Positions 7,916 through 17,360 of a stretch of DNA of 64,000 bases are shown piece after piece. A program made the translations under genes and the position numbers. Each line of letters begins with the position of its first letter. Within the stretch, counting starts at the first letter, position 1. Origin of the DNA: Desulfolutivibrio sulfodismutans DSM 3696 (GTDB lineage: Bacteria > Desulfobacterota > Desulfovibrionia > Desulfovibrionales > Desulfovibrionaceae); NCBI RefSeq assembly GCF_013376455.1, contig NZ_CP045504.1:2563001-2627000 (forward strand), written 5' to 3'. The notes beneath the pieces are model-generated. The model saw nothing but the letters and a program-made list of their open reading frames with translations. It was not told the origin of the DNA and ran no database searches.

Positions 7916-10555
7916 TCAGGGTGCGGCGGCGACACCCGCGAGGATCTGCTCGATGTCAGCCTCGGGGTATCCTTCGTTTCGCAAAACCGTGGCCAGACGG
8001 TTGGCCACCTGGCGGGCCTGGAGGACGGAGTGGCGGCCGTGCAGCCGGTACAAGAGCGCCCACAGAGAATCGTTGAGCGGATCAGGCCGGAGGGCTTTTT
8101 CCACGATGTCGATGGCGGCCTGAGTGCGGTTGATCCGGTCAAGATGGCCGCCCCACGTCAGAGCCAGGCGGGCCAGCGCAGCGGTGAGTTTGTGGCGGAA
8201 TGCGCTGATTCGATCCCCGCCGGTGACTCCGGGGGCGAACTCCCCCTTCCAAAGGGCCGCCGCCCGCGAGAAGGCGTTGGCGGCCTGCCAGCGCTGCTGC
8301 AGGCGGGAGTGCTCCTGGCCCTTTCTCGCCTCTTCCAGGAACAGGAGCGCGTCCACCCGGCAGTTGGCCAGCCAGACCATGCCTCGCTCCCTGAACAGGT
8401 ACCGGCCCGCGAGGCTTTGGGGCAACACCTCCGCGAAGGACTTGCGCAGGCGCGACATCATGGTGTCGAAATTGGTCCTGGTCGCCAAGGGGGAGCCGTC
8501 CGGCCAGAAGTGCAGGCACGCCGTGTCCTGGGGTATTTTCAAGTCCGGGGAGGCCAGGAGCAGACAAAGCAGCTCCCTTTGCCCCGGCGTCAGGGCCTCC
8601 GGAGGCAAAAGCGGCTCGCCACGGAAGAGTATGGCGAGTTCCCCGAGGCACCTGATTTCCAGGAGGGGAATGGATTCCCCCTGGTCCGTGAAGTCGTGAC
8701 GGATGCGCTCCACCGCCAGTTTACGGGCGTAAGCGGGTTCGATATTTCGGGAAACGGCGAACCCAAGAACCTGCTCCATGCTTCCCGGCGTCCAGGCCCA
8801 GAAATGCTTGTAGTCGTTGCGGCGCATGAGCCCGAGGCCTTTGCGGATGTCCGTTGTGGCCGCCTCGCATTCACCGCGCAGCAGAAACGTCGCCGCACGG
8901 TTCATGAGCCCGCAGGACTCCAGATAGTCGGTAGGCATGGACCTTGCTTTCCGGATACCTTCCGTGAGCATGGAGACAGCGATGTCGTACTCGCCGCAGA
9001 AGCTGTGGACGATGCCGACAAGAATCTTGTGAAGCGTGATGAAATAGAGGCCTGCGGCCTGTTCCCGTAGCCTGGTCGATTCGTCACAGGCTGCAAGGGC
9101 CTCGGCTGTTTGTCCCTGAAGCGCCAGGACCACGGCCTTCAATTGGAGGGTCTGGCTTTTCAGGTGCGGGCTCAGGGCGTCGGCCTCTTTCGCGATGCGC
9201 AGGGCTTCCTCGAAGCGGCCCTGGTTGATGGCGATGTCCATTTCCCAGACGTGGCAGAAGGGGCCGACGATGCTCTGGGAGAACATATCCATGCCGACGG
9301 CATCCACAATTTGGCTTTTCTCGGTAGAGTAATTGTCAAAGCATCCGTCATGAAACAGGAAATTCATCAGCATCATGCGGATGGCCAGACAATGGAATGC
9401 GCCTACCTCGGAGCGAGGCACAATTTCGTGGGCGCGTTCCATCCACTGTCTGGCCATGGAGAGGTGTCCCGCAAATATCTTGATGTATCCCATGACCATC
9501 AGCATGGCCGCCTCGAAATTCACCAGGTGGTCTTTCATGGCCAAGGACAGGGCCATGTCCGCGTAGCGCGTGGCCGTGTCCACGTCGGCCAGAAAGATGA
9601 CCCGACCCATGGCCATACTTCGGGCAATAAGGATGGTGGTGCAGGAATCCATGCCGCCTTCCAGGCCCTGGAAGAGTTCCTCCGCGCGTTCCAGGAGTTG
9701 TTCGCCTTCCCGTGAGTGCCCCGTGGTGGTGATGTGAATGGAAATGATGTGCGCAAGGCAGACAAGCTCTCCAAGCTCGTCATGCGCGGGCGCAAAGACC
9801 GCGAGGGCCTTGCGGAGCAGAGGCAGGGCATTGGCCGGGGCGCTATCCATGGTGGCCAGGGCGAGGAAGAGGCAGCCCCAGCCCAGGCGCGCCAAGTCCT
9901 GCTCTGGTATCGATCCCAGGATTGAGGAGAGCGTCGCCGTCTGGTTGGCCGCGAGCATGGCCGGACCCTGTTCGCGAAGCGCGGCATCGATGGCCTCCAA
10001 GTCGTCAGCCTTCAGGTAATGCCGCAGGGCCTGGGCGGGGGTGTTGCACCGGAGGTAATACGCGCCGGCATCCCGGTGCACCTTCCGGAGCGTCTCCGGA
10101 GCCAGCTTTTGCGTAGCCCTATCTCGCAAAAACTGCCGGAACAGATGGTGCAGTCCGAATACTGTGGAATCCGGAGTCAGATCCCGAATGAAGAAATTGC
10201 GCGCAGCCAGCTGATGAAGCCTTGCGTGGATATCCTCCCTGCCGGTGAGCCCTGCGGCAAGATCCACCGGGATGTCCTCCAGCAGCGACAGCACCAGCAA
10301 CGGGTGGCGCAAGTCCGGTTCAAGCAGGGCGAACACCTTTCGCCTGAAATACTCGCGGATGTCCGAACATCTCGCGCCATCCCAACGGCCCGGAGGTTCG
10401 CCATCCCCCCCGCTGACCATCTGGAGCCCGAAAAGAAGCGCGCCCATGATCCAGCCGTCGGTCTTTCCGGATGGCTGGACAGTTTTGGTGCGAAGGCAAG
10501 CCATAGTCCGGTTGCTGCTCATGCCGCCTTCGAGGCTGATTGGTCTTTCCAACAT
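7916..10555 (-). pseudogene. MalT/LuxR-SARP-type regulator lacking its N-terminal ATPase
   Basis: Up to 879 residues are open, but only the part after residue ~30 looks like the family. KTDGWIMGALLFGLQM is the usual end of the MalT-like NTPase module. It is followed by the winged-helix linker (FGLHHLFRQFLRDRA), a long TPR-like region (~res 190-590), and a C-terminal SARP/BTAD block (LTPGQRELLCLLL..., TRTNFDTMMSRLRKSF, then TPR-like BTAD to the end). The Walker A/B part expected in front (about 250-300 residues) is missing, and the first ~29 codons do not resemble it. The truncation point lies close to the tRNA-Glu scar at 10818, so an integration or deletion event probably removed the 5' end. 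A residual DNA-binding protein could still be made. It faces the hydrolase operon and may once have controlled it (inference). Confidence 0.72.
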
Positions 10556-10902
10556 ACATCCATGGGCCGACGACCGTCAAAGGTCGTGTGCGGTCGCCGC
10601 TTATTGTCAAATTGAACCTAATTTCCTGTCATTTTATGGGGTTGACCCGTTCGGCAGTGAAGACCTTTGAGGGCGGGTTCGACCAAATTGGGTGACGGGC
10701 GCTTTCCCAAACTCGTCCCCCCTGGCATACCCCCTGGCGTCCCCCCTGAAAGGCGAAAGGCCGGGGTTCTGGCCCGGCCTTTCAATGTAACCTCCAAAAG
10801 AATCGGTGTGATTCGCTTGGCGTCCCCAAGGGAATTTGAACCCCTGTTATCGGCGCGAAAGAGGCGGAGCAGACGCATGCTCTTTTTCAATCCTCTTCAT
10901 AT
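10556..10902. other. Scar region without convincing gene
   Basis: No complete gene. A perfect 11-bp palindromic hairpin lies at 10755-10783 (GAAAGGCCGGG / CCCGGCCTTTC). On the + strand a short frame ending at 10693 (...AVKTFEGGFDQIG) could be the last codons of a lost gene; a recombinase tail would fit the place next to a tRNA fragment, but this is only a guess. Confidence 0.4.
10818..10861 (-). other. Decayed 3' fragment of tRNA-Glu (old att site)
   Basis: The minus strand reads CTTTCGCGCCGATAACAGG, then the T-arm and acceptor end ...TTGGGGACGCCA. This is the anticodon loop to CCA end of tRNA-Glu(TTC). It carries differences from the two other copies (37338 and 63971), including a broken T-stem pair (ATTCCCT for ATCCCCT). 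The 5' half of a tRNA is absent. It looks like an older integration scar in the same tRNA target. Confidence 0.75.
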
Positions 10903-10974
10903 ACTTCGACTTTTTTGGTCCCCACGCGCCAGAGAGTACAGAGATGACACATGTGATGTGGACGAGCATGGACC
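10903..10974 (+). repeat. ~72-bp direct repeat, copy A (partner at 17191)
   Basis: Begins ACTTCGACTTTTTTGG and runs through CCAGAGAGTACAGAGATGAC to GAGCATGGACC. It aligns with 17191-17264 in the same orientation with only a handful of differences. The two copies bracket the 11042-17161 gene set. Confidence 0.8.
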
Positions 10975-11041
10975 ATGGCCCTGCGCGCCACAGACGCAGG
11001 AACATCCCCCCGGCGACGAGCGTTTCTCCCTCCTCCAGGGC

Positions 11042-12090
11042 TCAGGCGATCCCGTGTTTCCGGCATGTGGCGCGCTCGTAGTCCTCGCGGATCAAATCGC
11101 GCATGGCGGCGCCCTTGGGGTCACAGACCAGGATGGCGGCCCAATCCGGTTCCAGGCGGACCTTCTGCATGAGCAGACCGTCTGAACCGAACCAGTACGG
11201 CAGCAACCCGCCGAGAAAATAGCCCCTGTCCCGGAGCACGTCCACGGCCCAGGACGCCGCCGCGTCGCCGAGGTTCAGGAATATCTGGACCACGCCCGGG
11301 TCGCCGGCCTTGGCTTCGGCTGCGGAAACGGCCTCGCCAAAATCCTTGCCGAGCCGGGTCACGGTCAGGCGCAGCAAGCCAGCCCCCTGGAGATGGAATT
11401 GGTCCGCCGCCGTGCGGCCTGTGGGCTCCTCCGAAGGGGACTCCACGCGGGGGAGCGCCAGTTCCGCGTAAACCCCCTGGCAAAACGCGCGATACGCCCG
11501 GGGCGTATGCGTTTCTCGGGTCGCGTTTTCGAATATCTTGAACATCAAAATGAGTGAGAGGTTGCGGGGCACGTCGCCCTCCCTGGCCGTGGTGGGGGAG
11601 GGCATGCATTCCGCCTCAAATCCGGTGAACGCCAGGCCGTGGGCATATAACAGGCTTTGGGGAGGAAGATGGTTGCAGACGGCCTCGCCGAAGATCACGG
11701 GTATCCGCAGCCTCCTGGGCAGGTTGTCCAGGGCCTCCTCGCTGAATCTCGCGGGGATGTTCCGTTTCCGGTAGCTTTTGAGGACCATGAGTTGCCCGGC
11801 CTCGTACAGATCGGGATTGGGGGCGCTGCGAAACAGTCCGGAAAGCCCCACCACCTCTCCCCCGGGGTCCGGGCGACCAAGGTATATTGGTCGTCCGTGG
11901 CGTTGCGGCGGATGATATCCCCGGGATCGTAGACATGCTCCAGCGGAAAGGCGTCGCCATATATCTCATAATAAGCCAAAGCTACGCCCAGAGCGTCCTC
12001 GGGACGAAAAAGCCCTATTGTGACATCCTGGCCGGGTTCGATCTCCCGGCGCGCCTCCAGAAGCTTCCGAATCAATCTCTCGCGTCCCAT
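11042..12090 (-). pseudogene. GNAT-like protein, frameshifted
   Basis: The start at ATG 12090 follows GAGGAGCCGCAA. The first ~75 residues (VTIGLFRPEDALGVALAYYE...) read in one frame. After a GAGAG dinucleotide near 11856 the sense continues in another frame (VVGLSGLFRSAPNPDLYEAG...) to 11042. Removing 2 bases (one GA) would restore a single protein of about 349 residues. The first half resembles a GNAT acetyltransferase. The last ~80 residues (GLLRLTVTRLGKDF...GDPGVVQIFLNLGD...RGYFLGGLLPYWF) match in pattern the C-terminus of the protein at 14701. It follows the ThiF-like gene after a 68-bp gap. Either a real pseudogene or a sequencing indel. Confidence 0.65.
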
Positions 12091-12158
12091 TTGCGGCTCC
12101 TCGCTTCACAGCGTGCGTCGGCGCATAACGGCGTCAGGCCGTGACGGCAGCCGGGCCG

Positions 12159-12962
12159 TCATTCCCCAAGGCTCACATCGACCACCGCCATGTTCTGGTT
12201 CAGGAAATCCACCATGGCGAATCGCGGGGCAAAGACCGGTTCTCGGTCCACCAGGCCGGTTCCCCGCAACAGGGAGACGAGGACTTCGCAGGCAAGGAGC
12301 GTGTTCGCCGCCAGCCCGCCGATGGCCGTGGTTGGAATGACGCCGGAGGCGGCTCCCCCGGCAATGCGGTCCATGGCCGGACGGTTGAAGAAGTCTCCCA
12401 GAAACGACGGCAACAAACCCCGGCTGTCGTCGGATTTCTCCTTTATCAGCCGCCAAAATTCCTCCGGCATCATGCCCCCGGGCTCGTGGGCCACCAGCAG
12501 GGAGCCGAAGCCGATGGCCCCGCAGGTGAACATGGGCAGACCGTGCTTTTGCAGCAGGGGAGGCGTCATGGCCTTGACCTCGTGCCCTTTTTCCGCGTCG
12601 ATGACGCCGACATACGCGTCGGCCCCGGCCAGAAACCGTTCGAGGTTGTCCCCGGTGATGCCTTCCGGAAAGCAATCGAGCTCCACGCCTGGATTGATGG
12701 ACCGGGCCAGTTCCACATAGACGTCGAGTTTGGGGCGGCCCATGGTATGGCCGAAGGCTCCGGCCTGCCGGTTCATGTCCGGCGGGTCGAAAACGCCGTT
12801 CTCCGCCAGCCGGAAGCGGGTCACCCCGCACCGGACCAGGGCCAGGAACGCGCCGCCGCCCACGCCGCCCAAGCCGGCAATGGCCACAACCTTGTCCCGC
12901 AAAACCGCAAATCCGGCCTCGGTGAAGATGGGGGCCGCCCGATTCAGGAATTCACCGGCCAT
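12159..12962 (-). CDS. ThiF/MoeB/E1-like adenylyltransferase
   Basis: 267 residues from ATG 12962, two bases after the stop of the PP-loop gene, so the two are translationally coupled. The N-terminal Rossmann motif VVAIAGLGGVGGG is the ATP-binding glycine loop of the ThiF/MoeB/HesA superfamily. Next come the Asp/Glu of RLAENGVFDPPDMNRQ (the N-R-Q catalytic region) and GAIGFGSLLVAHEPGG. The family adenylates the C-terminal carboxylate of a small carrier protein, or of a peptide in some natural-product clusters. I see no CxxC zinc pairs and no ThiS/MoaD-like carrier next door. The substrate may instead be a metabolite or the tail of the neighbouring enzyme (inference). Confidence 0.85.
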   Translation of the reverse strand: MAGEFLNRAAPIFTEAGFAVLRDKVVAIAGLGGVGGGAFLALVRCGVTRFRLAENGVFDPPDMNRQAGAFGHTMGRPKLDVYVELARSINPGVELDCFPEGITGDNLERFLAGADAYVGVIDAEKGHEVKAMTPPLLQKHGLPMFTCGAIGFGSLLVAHEPGGMMPEEFWRLIKEKSDDSRGLLPSFLGDFFNRPAMDRIAGGAASGVIPTTAIGGLAANTLLACEVLVSLLRGTGLVDREPVFAPRFAMVDFLNQNMAVVDVSLGE

Positions 12963-12964
12963 GC

Positions 12965-14437
12965 TCACCCCCGACAAGCCGATGCGCAGTCGCAAAGGGA
13001 ATAGACGGTTTCGCCGTGCCCATGGCGATCGTCGTCGCTGAGCCCCAGATCGCCGAGCAGCTCGGACATGACCTCGGGCTCGCGGTGGTAGCCGAGTTCC
13101 GCAACTTCCTGCAGTCCCTCCTCGCGGGAAAGCAGCCCGAAGGCCACCCCCGCGCTCACTTCCACGATGGATTGCGGGAAGAAGGTGGAACGCATGTTGC
13201 GAAAGCGCATGTACTGGCAGTAATCCTTGACCTTCTCGATGCGGCAGCTGGTGTGCAGCAGGCCCTTGTGCCCCGGAGGCATTTTCCAGTCCATCTCCTT
13301 TTGCATCAGCTCCGTCGCCGCGCGCCATGTGCCGTACAGCGAGTTTGTCTTTAAGCGGAGGAACTGCGGCACGAAAGCGGCTTCGTCCCTCCTGGCCCGT
13401 GTGATGAGCCGGTCGAGGGGCCCGTAAATCGGGTCGAGAATGCTGCGGATGGAGCGTTGGTAGCGGATGAACTCTGCAGCCAGGGAAAACGGATTGGCTG
13501 GCTCGGGCGTATGGGCCGTCATCTCCAGGAATTGCAGGGTCTGCTCGCGAATGGACGGCGGGGCGGGGCGGGTTTGCCCATTGCCAGCCTGCAGGCTGCG
13601 CATGACATAGCTCATGACCGCCAGTTGGACTTCCTCGACCCCCTGCATGACCACCGGAATCCGCTCTTCCGCCGCGAGCGGGAAGAAAAGGATATGGGCC
13701 ACGGCCGGACAGAGACAGGGCAGGCCCACGTTGCGGAACTGGGAACGCATGGCGTCACGCGAGACGCTCCGGGGCAGGGTGCGTTCCACAAACTCGACAC
13801 TCGGCAGCAGCTCGAGGGAGCGGCGGATGTTTCGGCGACAGGTGTCGTTGGTATAGGGCATATTCCAGGATGCGGCCAGGACGCGCAGCCCGAGTTTTTC
13901 GGCCAGATACCACAGCAGGTAGGTGGAGTCCTTGCCGCCGGTGCACAACACCATGACGTCGAAGCGGGAATCCTTGTTGTCGGCGGCGATCGACAGCAGC
14001 GCGGCATCGTCCACCATGTTGCGGGGCCCGCCGTCCTGCCCTGTCCGGGCGGCCTGCTCGTAGCACTGGCAGAAGGCGCACACTCCGTCCTCATCGAACT
14101 CCAGCCCCGGCAGCAGGTGGTCGTCGGCCACGCACCGGGTGCAGGTCTGCTTGCGCACGGCCGTGGACGGTTGCCGACGGTCTGTCCTGTCCACCACGAC
14201 CTGCTGTTCGATCAAACGAAGGAAGTCCACGCTTTCGCGCACGGCCTGCGGCAGGCTGTCCAGGGACGCCGTGCCGTCCAATCCGGCCAGGGACTCGGCC
14301 AGAACATCCGTCACGGCCAAGATCGCGTCGTGATGGCGGGGCGGATTGCGCAACCCGTAATAGACCAGAACCTTCCCTTCCCGACTGTCCCGTACCGCCC
14401 ATCGGTATTGAAGTACGGGATGCGATGGCATGCGCAT
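12965..14437 (-). CDS. PP-loop amidotransferase-like ATPase (WbpG family) with N-terminal extension
   Basis: 490 residues from ATG 14437 (GAGG five bases upstream). Residues ~1-85 are an extra domain (ILAVTDVLAESLAGLDGT..., LRLIEQQVVV) whose helix pattern recalls PqqD/RRE-like winged helices. Residues 99-125 hold a zinc-ribbon-like set CTRC...CAFCQC, as in N-acetyl sugar amidotransferases (WbpG/PseA-like). Residues 166-171, TGGKDS, are the PP-loop. PGHKGLLHTSCRIEKVKDY follows near residue 410. The protein ends in a Cys-rich tail, CDCASACRG. The family activates a carbonyl with ATP and adds ammonia (amidine formation) or sulfur. No sugar-biosynthesis genes are adjacent, so the substrate is open; a peptide or amino acid is possible given ThiF, GNAT and HisC neighbours. 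Confidence 0.82.
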   Translation of the reverse strand: MRMPSHPVLQYRWAVRDSREGKVLVYYGLRNPPRHHDAILAVTDVLAESLAGLDGTASLDSLPQAVRESVDFLRLIEQQVVVDRTDRRQPSTAVRKQTCTRCVADDHLLPGLEFDEDGVCAFCQCYEQAARTGQDGGPRNMVDDAALLSIAADNKDSRFDVMVLCTGGKDSTYLLWYLAEKLGLRVLAASWNMPYTNDTCRRNIRRSLELLPSVEFVERTLPRSVSRDAMRSQFRNVGLPCLCPAVAHILFFPLAAEERIPVVMQGVEEVQLAVMSYVMRSLQAGNGQTRPAPPSIREQTLQFLEMTAHTPEPANPFSLAAEFIRYQRSIRSILDPIYGPLDRLITRARRDEAAFVPQFLRLKTNSLYGTWRAATELMQKEMDWKMPPGHKGLLHTSCRIEKVKDYCQYMRFRNMRSTFFPQSIVEVSAGVAFGLLSREEGLQEVAELGYHREPEVMSELLGDLGLSDDDRHGHGETVYSLCDCASACRG

Positions 14438-14700
14438 GGCGACCTCGCTTCGATTTATGCAGGACCGGTCGAACGGCCTGCATCCGGTTTGTGCCGCTCC
14501 CCCGTGTACCGGCCTTTGCCGGTTTGGGGCGACATGTCGTTTCGGTTCCATATGACGAGTGGACGTGCCTTCTTTCGTAAGCCATGGACGGGGTGGCGTC
14601 GACAGCGAAATGTCCCGGGCAGGCGTCCAGAGCCGCCTTTTAAGCAAACCGCGCCCGGTCGGCATTCTTGGTTTGCCGCCAGGAAGGAAATTCTGTAGCT
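14438..14700. promoter_or_regulatory. Divergent promoter region
   Basis: 263 bp between the divergent starts of the PP-loop gene (14437, -) and the RsbW/GNAT gene (14701, +). It must hold promoters for both arms of the cluster. I found no convincing -10/-35 pair or operator by eye. Confidence 0.4.
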
Positions 14701-16068
14701 ATGAAGCTTCATTCGATTGCCGAAGGTCCATCAAGTCTTTCGCGGGAGCGCCTTATGCCCGGGGACATGTGCATTTCGCTGGAGATCCCGCCGGAAACCG
14801 ACTTTGCCTGCCCTGTGGCCGGACTGGCCAACGCCTTGGCGGTACGTGCGGGCTTTGACCGTCGGGAAAACTACCGGTTCCAACTGGCCGTCGAGGAATT
14901 CTGCCTGTATCTCGCCGGGTTCGCCGATGGCAACCAGCCGCTCTCCATCGGCCTCACGGGAAAACGACACCAGATGCGCGCCTCGTTTGCCTTCAGGGCC
15001 GCCAACCTATCCCTCGGAGCGCTCAACATCACCTCCCGCGCCACGTCCGGAACGCTCGAAGCATCCTCGGCGGAGATGGGATTGTTGTTGGTCGGCAAGG
15101 CCGCCGACCGCTTCCGTCTTGAGCATCACACCGGTGACCGTTTCGTTCTTGAAGCAGAAGTGGACAGGGCCTATCCGGAGGTGGCGACGGTCCGGCGCCC
15201 TGAAGGCTGGTGTCCGCCCTTCGCCATCCGTACGCAGCACGATCCAGCCCAGCTCACCCAGGCCGCCGCCCTGGCCATGTCCGCCTATCCCCGCTGGCAA
15301 TGCCCCGGCTGTTTCCGCACGCCCGCCAAGTTTCCGGACATGGTGGCGGACGGCGCAATCGCGTGCGTTCTGGCCTGCGACGCGAGAGGACAAACCGTCG
15401 GCCTGTTGTCCTGGGCCCCATGCAGCGGTCAGGCGTTGTTATTTTCCGGACCCTTTGTGTTCACCCCCCCGGAAACCTCGGCCAGCGTGGCCCGGCTCCT
15501 GGTCGACGGCTTCCTGGAGACGGTGGCCCGTGAGCCATACAACATCGTGTTCAGTTTCCGGGCCACGTCCGACCTCCCCAAGGCGTCCTTCGAGACCTTG
15601 GGCTCCCTGCAATCCTTCGTGGACGGCCGGTTGGAACACCATCCGATCGTCTTCCGCCATCTGCGCGAGGACAATGGCCTGGCGGTGTGGTGCCCTCCGC
15701 AACTGGAGCGCTTCCTGCGCCAGGCCTATGACCGGCTGGCCCTGTCCCGGGACATCCTGCCCGTCGAGAAGCCGACCGCCCGGCCCCAGCGGGCATCGCT
15801 GCTCGGCGCCGCCTATGATCCGGGGCGGAATCTCGCCGAACTGACGGCGTTTCTCGACGGCGAGGATATGACGGCGAATCTGGCGGCCCACGTGGCGGCC
15901 TTTCGCCGACAAGGCATCGGCGCTATCCTGTATCATATGGACCTGTCCGTTCCGTGGGAGGCGGCGCTGGCCAGCGACCTGATCCAGGCCGGTTTCACGC
16001 CGGTGGCCATCCTCCCGCAGGGTGGCCGGACAGACAAGGTCGTCTGGCAGCATGAACAGCTTGCTTGA
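14701..16068 (+). CDS. RsbW-like ATPase domain fused to GNAT-like domains
   Basis: 455 residues from ATG 14701 (AGGAAGG about 11 bases upstream; ATG 14755 with GGGAG is the alternative). The N-terminal ~130 residues resemble anti-sigma/serine-kinase HATPases: the FACPVAGLANAL start, then NYRFQLAVEEFCLYLAGFADG, with the conserved E-x-x-x-N position replaced (EEFCLYL). The middle (res ~180-330) and the end (LTAFLDGEDMTANLAAHVAAF...GFTPVAILPQGGRTDKVVWQ) look like GNAT/N-acyltransferase folds. The last ~80 residues resemble the end of the frameshifted gene at 11042. It overlaps the HisC-like gene by 17 bp. Its role could be regulatory or an acyl transfer in the same pathway. Confidence 0.7.
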   Translation: MKLHSIAEGPSSLSRERLMPGDMCISLEIPPETDFACPVAGLANALAVRAGFDRRENYRFQLAVEEFCLYLAGFADGNQPLSIGLTGKRHQMRASFAFRAANLSLGALNITSRATSGTLEASSAEMGLLLVGKAADRFRLEHHTGDRFVLEAEVDRAYPEVATVRRPEGWCPPFAIRTQHDPAQLTQAAALAMSAYPRWQCPGCFRTPAKFPDMVADGAIACVLACDARGQTVGLLSWAPCSGQALLFSGPFVFTPPETSASVARLLVDGFLETVAREPYNIVFSFRATSDLPKASFETLGSLQSFVDGRLEHHPIVFRHLREDNGLAVWCPPQLERFLRQAYDRLALSRDILPVEKPTARPQRASLLGAAYDPGRNLAELTAFLDGEDMTANLAAHVAAFRRQGIGAILYHMDLSVPWEAALASDLIQAGFTPVAILPQGGRTDKVVWQHEQLA

Positions 16069-17161
16069 CCGCGTCCCGGACTATGTCCGGTCTTTTGAGC
16101 GGTACGTCCCCAGTCGGCCCGATCCGGTGCTCATGCGCCAGTTCGGCGTGACGAAACTCTTTCGGCTCAACAACAACGAAAACGCCCTGGGACCGCCGCC
16201 CCTGGCCCTGGAGGCCATCGCCTCCTTCCCGCCCAAGCAGGGCGCCATCTATCCGAGCGGCGACGCCTACGACCTGCGCCAAGCCCTGGCCGCCCGTTTC
16301 GGCAAATCCCCGGACCAGTTCCTGGTCGGCAACGGTTCCTGCGAGGTCATCAGTTCGGTCATCCGGGCCTTCTGCGCGCCTGGCGACGCCATTGTCACCG
16401 CCGAGAAGACCTTTGCCGTCTACGAGTGGGTGGCGAAATTTTCCGGAATCGAAGTCCGGCTGGTCCCGCTCGTGGACCAGGCATTTTCTCCGGCGGCCAT
16501 GCTGGCGGCCCTTACGGAACGGACCAAGATCGTCTTCGTGTGCAATCCCAACAACCCCACCGGTTCGTGGTGGAACCGGGCCACTCTGGAGCGCTTTCTG
16601 GCCGCCCTCGACGGCCGGGCCGTGGTGGTGCTCGACGAGGCATACCGCGAGTTCCTGGACGATCCGGACTTCCCCGACGGCATGGAGGTCATGCAGCGCC
16701 ACGACAACGTCCTGGTCTTCCGCACCTTCTCCAAGATGTACGGCCTGGCCGGCTTTCGGATCGGCTACCTGTGCGGCTCCCTGGAGGCGGTGGATATCAT
16801 ACGCCGCACCCACATCGCCTATTCGGCGAACATCCTGGGCCAGATCGCGGCCACGGCGGCCTTGGCCGACGACGTCGGCCATATCGCCGCCACCCGGCGC
16901 ATGGTGTCCGAAGCCAGGGGGTTCCTGCGCGACCTCTTCGACAGCCTGGGACTCGAACATATGGGCGGAGCCGGCAATTTCATCATGGTCCGCACGCCGC
17001 TCTCCGACACCCTGCTCTATCGCAGGCTCATGCGGGAAGGCGTCATGGTGCGCACCATGACCGGCTTCCGCTACCCCAACTGGATTCGCGTCTCCCTGGC
17101 CCAGGAACCGGCCATGACTGCCTTTGCCACGGCCCTGCCCAAGATACTGGAGACCTCATGA
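16052..17161 (+). CDS. HisC/CobD-like PLP aminotransferase
   Basis: 369 residues, normal length for fold-type I class I/II histidinol-phosphate aminotransferase-like enzymes. Landmarks: NNNENALGPPP (res ~40), YPSGDAYDLRQALA (~67), GNGSCEVI, CNPNNPTG (~164), LDEAYREF (Asp195/Tyr198) and TFSKMYGLAGFRIGY with the PLP lysine at 228. A late IRVSL segment supplies the carboxylate-binding arginine. It is the second gene of the + arm and overlaps the RsbW/GNAT gene. No other histidine or cobalamin gene is near, so I expect an amino acid or amino-alcohol phosphate step of the cluster's own pathway rather than housekeeping histidine synthesis. Confidence 0.88.
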   Translation: MNSLLDRVPDYVRSFERYVPSRPDPVLMRQFGVTKLFRLNNNENALGPPPLALEAIASFPPKQGAIYPSGDAYDLRQALAARFGKSPDQFLVGNGSCEVISSVIRAFCAPGDAIVTAEKTFAVYEWVAKFSGIEVRLVPLVDQAFSPAAMLAALTERTKIVFVCNPNNPTGSWWNRATLERFLAALDGRAVVVLDEAYREFLDDPDFPDGMEVMQRHDNVLVFRTFSKMYGLAGFRIGYLCGSLEAVDIIRRTHIAYSANILGQIAATAALADDVGHIAATRRMVSEARGFLRDLFDSLGLEHMGGAGNFIMVRTPLSDTLLYRRLMREGVMVRTMTGFRYPNWIRVSLAQEPAMTAFATALPKILETS

Positions 17162-17190
17162 ACAACACGCCTTCGGCCGCCAGGTCTTCT

Positions 17191-17264
17191 ACTTCGACTT
17201 TTGTTGATCCCCACGCACCAGAGAGTACAGAAATGACGCATGTGATGTGGACAAGCATGTGGAC
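17191..17264 (+). repeat. ~72-bp direct repeat, copy B (partner at 10903)
   Basis: ACTTCGACTTTTGTTGATCC through CCAGAGAGTACAGAAATGAC to ATGTGGACC. It lies 30 bp after the HisC-like stop. The codons just after it (MRKLYGVEREAEKQKLAAEF) faintly recall an IS66-type transposase segment, so the repeat may derive from a lost insertion sequence. Confidence 0.8.
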
Positions 17265-17360
17265 CAGGGGTTGCCCGGCGATGCGCAAGCTCTACGGCGT
17301 GGAGCGCGAAGCCGAGAAGCAAAAGCTTGCGGCGGAATTTCGGCCTGGGGCGATTTGTCG

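Noticed and set aside
10818-10861. Possible intact tRNA gene
   Set aside because: Only the 3' half can be aligned; the T-stem has a mismatch and no D-arm or 5' acceptor strand is present.
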